From: Phytohabitans suffuscus
Lineage (GTDB): Bacteria; Actinomycetota; Actinomycetes; Mycobacteriales; Micromonosporaceae
Direction of reading: 5' to 3'
DNA: 64,000 nucleotides
Assembly (NCBI RefSeq): GCF_011764565.1
Contig: NZ_AP022871.1
Span: forward strand, 3,658,320 to 3,722,319
Part shown: positions 53,896 to 61,888 of the stretch, one piece after another
Layout: each line of letters starts with the position of its first letter
Numbering within the stretch: the first letter of the stretch is position 1
Translations under genes and position numbers: made by a program
The notes under the pieces: generated by a model
Databases searched by the model: none
Seen by the model: only the letters and a program-made list of their open reading frames with translations
What the model was told of the DNA's origin: nothing

Positions 53896-54671
53896 TCGGA
53901 CCGGCCGTGAAATCCGACCAGGGATGGGCCGGCAAGGCCCCTGACTCCAAGGCGTGGAAGGGTCGTCGCGGCCGAAGCCGTAAAGCCGCAGCTGCCGAAC
54001 AAGACCGCGCGGCGGGTGGCCCAGACCGGCGATGGGTCGACCTCGATGGCGGGCGAAAGGCGCGCGCGTCCGTCGAACTCAAGTTGTTGCCACGCACTCG
54101 TCGAATCCGTGCCTATCTTCGTTGGTCGGACAGGGGGAGGTCGCCGGCCCGCTACCTCGGCGAGGTCCACCACCTCACACGCGCGGAGAACCTGGCCGAG
54201 GGATGGGGCTTCGCCCGGGCGCAGAATCTTCTCGCCGAGGCTGACAGCGATTCGGCTTCCTGGGCGAAGAACGCGGCCGTCCGCGCTGTCATGCGCGCGA
54301 ACCGGTCCCGAGACACTGGTCCCGAGCTGCGCATGCGCTCGCTACTCCACAGGGCCGGTCTCCGATACCGGGTCAACACCCGACCGATACCCGCCCTGCG
54401 CCGAACCGCCGATCTGGTCTTCACCGCCGCCCGCGTCGCGGTGTTCGTCGATGGTTGCTACTGGCATGGCTGCCCAGACCACCACCGACCGTCGCGGCAG
54501 AACAGTGAGTTCTGGCTCGACAAGATCGCCGGAAATCGCGCCCGCGATCAGGAAACCAATCAGGCGCTTGTCGAGGCGGGCTGGAGGGTCGTCCGGATAT
54601 GGGAGCACGAGGACCCGGTGGACGCGGCCGAACGGGTCGCGGGGATCGTTCGCGGCATCACCGGGCGATGA
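53892..54671 (+). CDS. vsr: Vsr mismatch endonuclease with N-terminal extension
   Basis: A 259-aa protein. Residues about 130-255 are a very-short-patch repair endonuclease: VMRANRSRDTGPELRMRSLL, RRTADLVFTAARVAVFVDGC (catalytic Asp), YWHGCPDHHRP (zinc and active-site His), and WRVVRIWEHE. It nicks T:G mismatches arising from 5-methylcytosine deamination. The first 125 residues (about 40-95: RKARASVELKLLPRTRRIRA and YLGEVHHLTRAENLAEGWGF) are an additional basic domain not found in short Vsr proteins. The start overlaps the methylase stop. Confidence 0.88.
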   Translation: MIGPAVKSDQGWAGKAPDSKAWKGRRGRSRKAAAAEQDRAAGGPDRRWVDLDGGRKARASVELKLLPRTRRIRAYLRWSDRGRSPARYLGEVHHLTRAENLAEGWGFARAQNLLAEADSDSASWAKNAAVRAVMRANRSRDTGPELRMRSLLHRAGLRYRVNTRPIPALRRTADLVFTAARVAVFVDGCYWHGCPDHHRPSRQNSEFWLDKIAGNRARDQETNQALVEAGWRVVRIWEHEDPVDAAERVAGIVRGITGR

Positions 54672-55040
54672 TGTCCAAGCAATCAGCGAAGATCGCCGGG
54701 TTATCCGGGATTCGGCGAACGCGGGGTCGGTCCGGGCCGGGCATCCAGCCCAGATGCCCGGGTGGTGTTGGCGGACAGGTCGTCGCAAATGGATGATGTG
54801 GATCGGCCGTCGTCCGGGCGGGCGCCGATCGGGCGGCGGTGACGGATTCGAGTTGGCGGTGATAGTCACACGGCGGACCGCACTGCGGGTCTGAGCTTTC
54901 CGTGGGTGGACGGCCGGCGGGGCGCGTCGGACAAGTAGTCTGGTGCGGCTAGCCTCGCGCGATCGAGTCCCGACGACGCCGTTGGGTATCCGGCTGGGCC
55001 GTGTACGCGAGTTGGGGCGCTCGAAGGAGAGGGGATACGG
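54672..55040. other. Intergenic region before the MORC-like operon
   Basis: A stretch of 369 bp between vsr and the GHKL ATPase. No gene seen. GAAGGAGAGGGG ahead of ATG 55041 is the ribosome site; a separate promoter for the downstream three-gene unit is likely here. Confidence 0.4.
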
Positions 55041-57377
55041 ATGAAGATCACACCGTCCGCACGCATCCTGCGGATGCTCGGTGAGATCGATTTCGACCCC
55101 TGGCGCTGTATCGCGGAACTGGTCGACAACTCCTTTGACGACTTCACGGAGATCGTGCGGACCGAAACGCCGTGGGCCGGAGGTTTCAAGGTGAGTGTGT
55201 CTCTGCCAAGCGGCGGCGGAGGCCTCGCTCACGCAGAGGTGGCGATCACCGACACCGGACGCGGGATGAGCTACGAGCGCCTCGAGCGGGCGGTGCGGGC
55301 GGGCTGGTCCAGCAACGATCGGTTCGACAAGCTCGGCTTGTTCGGCATGGGGTTCAACGTCAGCACCGCCCGACTGGGCAAGCGCACCCGGGTGTTGACG
55401 ACCCGACCTGGTGACCCGGAGTGGATCGGCGTCGAGATCGACCTGGACCGCATTGACGACGACTTCGAGGCGGATGACATCACCGCGCCGAAGTCCGACC
55501 CGAACGAGCACGGGACCCGCATCGAGATCAGTCGCCTGCATCCGGATCGCGCCGCCTGGCTACGCTCCAATGCCGCAAGCCTGCGCGCGACGCTGGGACG
55601 CACCTACGCCTGGCTTCTGGAGAACCGACCTTTCGAGCTGTGGGTGCAAGGGCAGCGCGTGAAGCCTCGGCGGCACTGCCGCTGGGGAGACGACCGCCAC
55701 GTTGTCTACGGTGCTGGGGCCTCATCAGAGAAAATCCCCGCCTACGTCGAGATCGACCAGAGGTTCGAGCCCGCTGAGGCGTGTGCCGACTGCGGTAACT
55801 GGCAGCGGCCAGAAAAGGGAGTATGCGACCAGTGCGGGGGAGAGAATCTGGCTCCGCGCGAACGTCGCATCTATGGCTGGCTCGGAATCCAGCGGCACCT
55901 GGACAGGCGCGAGTTTGGCATCGACTTCCTACGCAACGGACGCAAAATCCTTCAATGGGACAAGCAGCTGTTCAACTGGCAGAACCCGCACGATCCCCTG
56001 GGTGCCGTCGACACCGAGTATCCAATCGAGTTGGCCAACCAGGGAGGACGGATCATCGGGGAGATCCATCTTGATCACGTCCCCGTCACATACCAGAAGG
56101 ACGCCTTCGAGTACAGCGACCGCAGTTGGCGGGCGGCGGTGGACTTCCTGCGTGGGGATGGCCCTCTCCAACCGGAGAAGGCAAAACGCGCCGGGTACCC
56201 GGAGAACACCAGCCCGCTGGGCCGCCTGTTCAAAGGCTACCGCCGCAACGCCGCCGGCGCCCGGTGCCTGGTCCCGGGTGACGGCACAGGGCCTATCCAC
56301 GAGGAGACGAGGCGTTGGGCACAGCGCTTCCACGCCGACGACCCTGACTATCAGACCGACCAGCGGTGGTGGGACGCGGTCGTCTACCACGACGAGCAGG
56401 GCAAGAGAACCAAGCTGGAGAAGGCCCAGCGAGGCGCCGCGACTGAGCCAGACGAGGCCGCCGTACTTGAGGCCCTCGGCGCGGGTCCGGTCGACACGAC
56501 CGGGGACGCGGCGGGACCGGACGAGCGGGGCGACGCGAAGCCAGCCTCGCCAGCGAAGGAAACCACCCAGGACCGGCTAGCGCGCTACGTCGCCGACTCC
56601 ACTGTCATACCCGATCTCACACGCGACTTCGGGCTTCCCCGATTGGGCAACCTGCGGGTGGAGACGCGCGGCATGACGACCGTCGGTCTTCGGGACGACA
56701 ACGATCAGCCCACCCCGATCCTGCTCGTTCAGGGGGCCGGGGGCACCGCGACCGCGTTCGTGGATCCCAATCATGAGGTGTTCACGAAGCTCGGCGTGGA
56801 GGTCGCCGAGCTCCTCTTGGTCGAGGTCGCCGCAGTGTTGAAGATACGCGCGGAGAGCGACCTCACCCACTCGCAGCTAGTCGCTTCGCTGCGGGCGGCG
56901 TGTCTGCCCGACTCCGCCCTGGACATCGACGTCGTGAGCGTCCAAGCGCGGGAACTCATGTCGGACGTGCGCCGACTGATGGCCGCCAAGATCGAACAGG
57001 ATGTGGGCCGCGCCTTCCAGTACCTGACCCCCGACGAACTGACGGCGACAGAGAACGAGATGATCGCCAATGGCCAGGTCGCCCTCACCGATGACCTTGG
57101 CAAGAGTAGCGACTTCCTGCTCTTCGTCCCGCCGCTTTTCACCGTCAAACTGCTTGAGGCGTGGCCCGAGGCGCTCATGGATGGGCAGGTGTTCGCTGGG
57201 CCGTACTCCTCGGTGTCCTCACCCTCCGCCCGTCGCCTCAGCCTCGCGCGCGTGGCCGGCTACCTCAACGACATAGCGACCTTGCTGACCTTCCGCGCCG
57301 ATCCAGGACCATTGCAGTTGCAGCGAACCCGCCTCAGCATCAAATTGCTCGCCGACGAGCTCGCGGCCGAAGCGTGA
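55041..57377 (+). CDS. MORC/MutL-like GHKL ATPase with zinc ribbon
   Basis: A 778-aa protein. GHKL ATPase: CIAELVDNSFDDF (N box, Asn30), AITDTGRGMSYERLE (Asp71), KLGLFGMGFNVSTARLGKR (G2 box). A zinc ribbon has Cys248, Cys251, Cys262 and Cys265 (CADCG, CDQCG). An S5-like region continues (GIDFLRNGRKILQWDKQLF). The C-terminal 250 residues are a separate helical domain after an Ala/Asp-rich linker (about 475-510). GHKL proteins of this kind are known in restriction-modification operons as relatives of eukaryotic MORC. Coupled to the helicase gene by GTGA. Confidence 0.85.
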   Translation: MKITPSARILRMLGEIDFDPWRCIAELVDNSFDDFTEIVRTETPWAGGFKVSVSLPSGGGGLAHAEVAITDTGRGMSYERLERAVRAGWSSNDRFDKLGLFGMGFNVSTARLGKRTRVLTTRPGDPEWIGVEIDLDRIDDDFEADDITAPKSDPNEHGTRIEISRLHPDRAAWLRSNAASLRATLGRTYAWLLENRPFELWVQGQRVKPRRHCRWGDDRHVVYGAGASSEKIPAYVEIDQRFEPAEACADCGNWQRPEKGVCDQCGGENLAPRERRIYGWLGIQRHLDRREFGIDFLRNGRKILQWDKQLFNWQNPHDPLGAVDTEYPIELANQGGRIIGEIHLDHVPVTYQKDAFEYSDRSWRAAVDFLRGDGPLQPEKAKRAGYPENTSPLGRLFKGYRRNAAGARCLVPGDGTGPIHEETRRWAQRFHADDPDYQTDQRWWDAVVYHDEQGKRTKLEKAQRGAATEPDEAAVLEALGAGPVDTTGDAAGPDERGDAKPASPAKETTQDRLARYVADSTVIPDLTRDFGLPRLGNLRVETRGMTTVGLRDDNDQPTPILLVQGAGGTATAFVDPNHEVFTKLGVEVAELLLVEVAAVLKIRAESDLTHSQLVASLRAACLPDSALDIDVVSVQARELMSDVRRLMAAKIEQDVGRAFQYLTPDELTATENEMIANGQVALTDDLGKSSDFLLFVPPLFTVKLLEAWPEALMDGQVFAGPYSSVSSPSARRLSLARVAGYLNDIATLLTFRADPGPLQLQRTRLSIKLLADELAAEA

Positions 57378-59032
57378 CTGGCGGGTTTCTCTCACCCGAA
57401 GCACTGCTTGCCGGCGGACCACGCGGGCTCACACACGCCGTGGAGCGCGCGCTGTGGCACCTAGGGTTCGCCGACGTTCGCGTCGTGGACGGGGCGGGCG
57501 ACGAAGGAGCCGACGTGCTCGCGGTACGCGATCGTGAGCAGTGGATCTTCCAATGCAAGTGGTCCAGCCGTGGACCAATCGGTCGCGAGGGCGTCGACGA
57601 CATCGAGCGCGCGCGCACCCGCTACGGCGCCGACAAGTCCGTCCTGGCCACGAACACCGGACTCACCCGGACGGCGGAAGAACGCCGTCGGGCGCTGGAA
57701 ACCGTCGGCATACGGATGGCGGTCTGGGACGGTCCCACGCTCGCGGTGATCTGGGAACGGATGCCGCCCCACGTGCCCGCCCAGTACGAGCTGCGCGAAT
57801 ACCAGATTAAGGCGGCAAACAAGCTCGAGTCGGACCTGGCGTCCACCGGCCGCGCCCTTCTCGTCCTCGCCACCGGGCTGGGCAAAACCGTCGTGGGTGG
57901 TGAGCTTATCCGGCGTCACCTGAACGCTCGCCCCGGAACCTCCGTCCTCGTGACCGCGCATATGAAGGAGCTTGTTGAGCAACTTGAGCGGGCGCTCTGG
58001 CGACATCTTGACAAGGCCGTTCCCACGCGCCTGCTCACCGGCGACGTGAAGCCGCCGTCCCTGGACGGAGTCCTGATCGGGACCGTCGAGTCGATACTCG
58101 GGGTCGTACGCGCGGGCTGGCGACCCTCGTTGGTCATGGTCGACGAGACCCACCATGTCGGCGAGCAAGGACGATTCGCGGAACTGCTCGACCTATGCCA
58201 TGAGGCGACGCAGTTCGGCGTGACCGCCACCCCATGGCGAGGTGACAAGTTCGACATCACCGTCCGTTTTGGCTCGCCGAGCTACTCCATGGGGATCGCC
58301 GAGGGAATGGCTGCGGGGTATCTGTCGGCTGTCGACTACCGCTTGTTCGTCGACAACCTCGACTGGGAGGTGGTGCGGACGGCCAGCGAGCACGGCTATT
58401 CCCTGAAGGAACTAAACCGCCTGCTCTTCCTTCCCCAGCGAGACGAGGAGATCGTCGAACAGTTCCGCAGCGCTTGGCGTGAGACCGCGGACCCACGGGC
58501 CATCCTCTTCTGTCAAACCATCGAGCACGCGGAGCGTATGGCGGAACTGCTGTCGGTGTCCGACTCGGCGTGGCACCGTGCCTCGTTCCTGCACAGCGGC
58601 CTGCCGCGCCAGCGCAGACAAGTGCTGCTGAACGAGTTCCGGCTTGGTCGCGTCCCGATCATCACCTGCGTAGACGTGTTCAACGAGGGAGTGGACGTCC
58701 CAGACGTCAACCTGATCGCGTTCCTGCGCGTCACACACAGCCGCCGTATCTTCGTCCAGCAGCTCGGGCGAGGTCTGAGGCTGAGCGCGGGGAAGGATAA
58801 GCTCAAAGTCCTCGATTTCGTCACCGACATCCGGCGGGTTGCCGCCACGCTGGACCTGCGGCGCGCGCTGGAGGCGGCCGAGCCGGAAGACGTCCATCTC
58901 CGACTGCCACGAGGTTCGAGGATCGAGTTCAACGACGAGACCGCCGGGACGCTATTGGACCACTGGATCAAGGACGCCGCGAGCCTTGAGACCGCTGCGG
59001 ACGAAGTGCGACTCCAGTTCCCGACACAGTAG
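57374..59032 (+). CDS. Mrr-type nuclease - SF2 helicase fusion
   Basis: A 552-aa protein. Residues 1-125 are a restriction-endonuclease-like domain: GAGDEGADVLAVRDREQWIF then QCK (Asp47, Gln60-x-Lys62), the Mrr-type core. Residues 130-520 are an SF2 helicase: LVLATGLGKTVVGGEL (Walker A 166-172), SLVMVDETHHVG (DEAH-like DETH, 256-259), FGVTATPWR (motif III), and VFVQQLGRG-like motif VI IFVQQLGRGLRLSAGKDK. GTG start overlaps the ATPase stop as GTGA. It is the likely translocating and cutting subunit of the MORC-linked unit. Confidence 0.88.
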   Translation: MTGGFLSPEALLAGGPRGLTHAVERALWHLGFADVRVVDGAGDEGADVLAVRDREQWIFQCKWSSRGPIGREGVDDIERARTRYGADKSVLATNTGLTRTAEERRRALETVGIRMAVWDGPTLAVIWERMPPHVPAQYELREYQIKAANKLESDLASTGRALLVLATGLGKTVVGGELIRRHLNARPGTSVLVTAHMKELVEQLERALWRHLDKAVPTRLLTGDVKPPSLDGVLIGTVESILGVVRAGWRPSLVMVDETHHVGEQGRFAELLDLCHEATQFGVTATPWRGDKFDITVRFGSPSYSMGIAEGMAAGYLSAVDYRLFVDNLDWEVVRTASEHGYSLKELNRLLFLPQRDEEIVEQFRSAWRETADPRAILFCQTIEHAERMAELLSVSDSAWHRASFLHSGLPRQRRQVLLNEFRLGRVPIITCVDVFNEGVDVPDVNLIAFLRVTHSRRIFVQQLGRGLRLSAGKDKLKVLDFVTDIRRVAATLDLRRALEAAEPEDVHLRLPRGSRIEFNDETAGTLLDHWIKDAASLETAADEVRLQFPTQ

Positions 59033-59046
59033 GGGATCGACTGAAC

Positions 59047-59625
59047 ATGGCGCTCACACGGGAACTTGAGACCAAAATCGTTCGGCTGATGTTCGAGCAG
59101 GCCGAGGCCGCAGGCTGGATGTATCTGCCGGACAGGCAGCGTACCGAGATTTACAACCGCTGGGTTCAAAATCCCGAGGTCGGTGGCCGCCTGCAAGACT
59201 TCATGACCGCCGAGGAGGCGCGCGTGTGGCTTAAGGACGGCGTCATGAAGGAGTACGCACGCGCGATCTACGGCGTCGGGAAGTACGCTCCTCTCGTCGG
59301 CAACCCGGCCGCCGGCCCTCGCCAACTCGTGCAGCGAGCGCTCGGCCCTGGCTGGGAAGTTGACCCGAGTACCCGTGAGATCAAGCCCTTGAGATTACTC
59401 GCGCGCAAGGGCGAGGACACGGTCCACTTCACCTGGGGACCGGCGCGGGATCTCAAGCACCTGATATGGGCAGCCCTTACCGCCGAAGCTGCCGGAGACG
59501 TTACCCCTTGGGTGCTGTGTCTGGTCGGCTCCTTTGAACGCCCGATCCCAGCAGACGAGAGGGCGATGCACCTTAGACTCGGGGAGCGCTGCGGACTGCA
59601 AATCGTTCACGTCAATGGCGGCTGA
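59047..59625 (+). CDS. Unknown 192-aa protein of the MORC-helicase unit
   Basis: It starts 14 nt after the helicase stop, in the same direction, so it is part of that operon. Sequence: helical N-terminus (ELETKIVRLMFEQAEAAGWM; DRQRTEIYNRWVQNPEVGGR), middle YGVGKYAPLVGNPAAGPRQL, then a beta/alpha C-terminal part (VTPWVLCLVGSFERPIPADE; LRLGERCGLQIVHVNGG). No motif recognised. A specificity, inhibitor or effector role is possible but not shown. Confidence 0.75.
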   Translation: MALTRELETKIVRLMFEQAEAAGWMYLPDRQRTEIYNRWVQNPEVGGRLQDFMTAEEARVWLKDGVMKEYARAIYGVGKYAPLVGNPAAGPRQLVQRALGPGWEVDPSTREIKPLRLLARKGEDTVHFTWGPARDLKHLIWAALTAEAAGDVTPWVLCLVGSFERPIPADERAMHLRLGERCGLQIVHVNGG

Positions 59626-59833
59626 GAAGCCGAGCGATGTCCCGAGCTCGATCTTCGCCCGGACCGCGTGCCCCGACAGCACTGCCGTCACGCCCATCCG
59701 GTCTTGTTTGGGGTGTGACCGTCCTGGCCAGCGCTGAATGCGGCGATGCCGCTCGGGAAGCAGCTGCGCAGGACCGTGCGATCAGCCGACGCGGGCCACT
59801 GATGCGCTCCGGATGTGATCGGACGTAACGGAT

Positions 59834-60781
59834 CTAGCAGCACAGCCCGCACCGTTCCATCACACGGACCAGCCGGCCCCGCGCCGTCGCCGGCGCCTGG
59901 TTGACACGGCGCAGCCCGCGGGGTTTGTCGAGTCCAAGTGGCCATATCTGAGTGGACCGGGTGTGAGGCTGCGTTGTTGGGACGCTGGTAGAGGCCAGAT
60001 GGGAGCGCCTGGATCAGGCCGGCCCAAAACGACACGAAAGAGATGGTCGGGACGGGCCTTCGGCGTCGTCGTCTTTTGGGTGTACGCAGCCGGCGCAGGC
60101 GGCTCCGCAGGGGTGGGCGGAGACGAGGACGAAGTGGTGCGAGCTGGCGCCGTTGCCGATCCAGCTGTGGGTGCAATCGCTTGGACCAGCCACCGTGACG
60201 GGATGTGATCGACGCCGACAAGGACACGTCTGGCGATCGGCACGAGCGTCTGCCCGGCGCGGCGATCGAACCGGGTCGGGACGCCGGTGATGGACAGCCC
60301 GTCCCCGGGCGTGCGATGCGCGCATGTCGATCTAGGGGTGCCGATCCAGCTGCGCCGGGCGAGTGCGTAGCGGTTGAGGCTGGTCAGGTCCAGCAACTCC
60401 GGCTCGATGATGCGTAGCTTGGCGGTCGTCCAGGGCGCGTGCGCAGCAGTGCGTAGAGGGCGGCGTTGGTGATCGCGCCGCCGCTGATCACGTCGACGTT
60501 GCCGAGCGGGGCGGCTGCGCGGGTCCGGGAGCGGGTAGGTGGAGGGTGACGTGCCGCTCCGGCAGCAGCCGCCAGCTGACTGCCGACAACGCCGGGCGAT
60601 CAAGGCGTTGGGAAATGTGCGGCAGCGCGGCACCGAGCCCGTCTGCTGCTGCGGCAGCGGCGGCGGCCATGGCGCCCACCGTTCGTACACGGACTTCCGG
60701 ACTGCCGATCGACGATAACGCGATGCCCTGGGGTGACTTCGCCGTGGAAATGTCGGAGGGTCGCCAGTACTGTCGCGGCAT
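59834..60781 (-). pseudogene. ThiF/E1-like adenylyltransferase with several frame breaks
   Basis: Minus-strand segments in successive frames read as one E1-like protein of about 318 aa: N-terminal MPRQYWRPSDISTAKSPQGI; Rossmann segment GNVDVISGGAITNAALYALL; LRIIEPELLDLTSLNRYALA (adenylation-type Asp-x-x-x-x-Asn-x-x-R pattern); RVLVGVDHIPSRWLVQ; HHFVLVSAHPCGAACAGCVH (Cys pair); TISFVSFWAGLIQA; and a C-terminus to TAG at 59834. Five breaks (near 60508-60511, 60433-60440, 60170-60175, 60048-60056 and 60001-60007) are each repaired by one added base. It may be intact in the genome. No ubiquitin-like or JAB gene adjoins. Confidence 0.65.
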
Positions 60782-60867
60782 GGCTCCCGATGACCTAGTC
60801 GTGCTCGCCGACCGAGACCGTGCAAGTGGTGCGTCTGTCGTGCACGTCCGCAGGGTGGAGGCGGCAG

Positions 60868-61581
60868 ATGGCCGATAACGAATACGAGTACTACAACGCC
60901 ACTATCAGGGTTCCCAAAGGAACGCGAATCTCGCGGTCAAGGAAAACTGATGGCGCTCATGCGGGAAACGTTCATGACCGTGAAACAAAGAAGTTGAGAA
61001 GTGCCGACATCTTCCTGAAGGATGATGCTGATTCGCCGACAAGCTTGCTGCCGGTCTTCGACTACGGCCGCGATGAGTACGCTTTGTATCCACGAGCGGA
61101 GAACCCCCCGGAATGGGCGAAGCTACTCGCTGGACTCGTTATTTTTGGTGCCGTCAAGGCTGTGGAGGTGAGCGCGCCACGCCTCAGGCAAGCGTGGAAC
61201 GAGCGGGCGATTCCGGTCATGAAATCGGCATGGAAGAAAGCTGCCACAACAGGTGAGGTTGACCGCCAAGCCGCCGCTGCCGAGTCTTCCATCTCCTCGC
61301 GAGAAGTGATTGCTGGGCACGAGGCCCCTAGAGTCCGCATGACCAGCGCAGAAACGAGGGAATGTCTTGCTGCGGCTCTGATGGCCCGGCGGATCAGTGA
61401 AGATGCCCGGCTGTTCAGCGAACAGCAGATAAGCATGCTACGCAACGCCGACATAGAGGATCTTGAAATCGAAAGCGTGGTGGAGAAGCCCGTGCTTGGG
61501 GCACATGCCACCTCGACCGAGGAACTCGGGAGCATCTGGAAAGACCAGTGGAGGTTGCGGTACCCCGCGCCCGAAGGGTGA
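60868..61581 (+). CDS. Unknown membrane-anchored protein divergent from the E1-like gene
   Basis: A 237-aa protein with GGAGG nine bases before ATG 60868. The N-terminal 80 residues are polar and mixed (YEYYNATIRVPKGTRISRSR; DYGRDEYALYPRAENPPEWA). One membrane or amphipathic segment follows (WAKLLAGLVIFGAVKAVEV), then a helical cytoplasmic domain (SSREVIAGHEAPRVRMTSAE; ECLAAALMARRISEDARLFS). No family recognised. Less GC-biased codons than the core genome suggest transfer. It is 86 bp from the divergent E1-like gene and may share its promoter region. Confidence 0.7.
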   Translation: MADNEYEYYNATIRVPKGTRISRSRKTDGAHAGNVHDRETKKLRSADIFLKDDADSPTSLLPVFDYGRDEYALYPRAENPPEWAKLLAGLVIFGAVKAVEVSAPRLRQAWNERAIPVMKSAWKKAATTGEVDRQAAAAESSISSREVIAGHEAPRVRMTSAETRECLAAALMARRISEDARLFSEQQISMLRNADIEDLEIESVVEKPVLGAHATSTEELGSIWKDQWRLRYPAPEG

Positions 61582-61888
61582 CGAGAGGACGACCCGATCG
61601 CAATCGGTGGCCACGCGCCCCGGGTCGCACCCCCCTCTTGATCGCGCTGGATGCGGTCGCCGCCAGCCGCGTCACCGTGGGCTCAGACCTGGCCGTTCGG
61701 TATTGGGACGGTTTCTGCGTGCTGGGCCTGAAACTCCATCGACCCATCGGCGCCGGGACTAACTCGCAGGACGGCACGGCCGCGCTCGGTCGTCTCCACC
61801 CCGGGTGGATGCCTCTGCCGTGCTGAAATGGGGGTGCTCGACGAGCCGTACGTCTGGTCGGCCTTGTCCATCTCAGGAGGTTGAGCAG
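61582..61888. other. Intergenic region
   Basis: A stretch of 307 bp. ORFs cross it but none is recognisable. AGGAGG at 61875-61880 is the ribosome site of the following gene. Confidence 0.4.

Noticed and set aside
59860..60825. One continuous minus-strand ORF of 321 codons as the real gene at 60 kb
   Set aside because: Only its middle part (LRIIEPELLDLTSLNRYALA) reads as protein; the E1-like sequence passes through three frames, so the long ORF is mostly out of frame.
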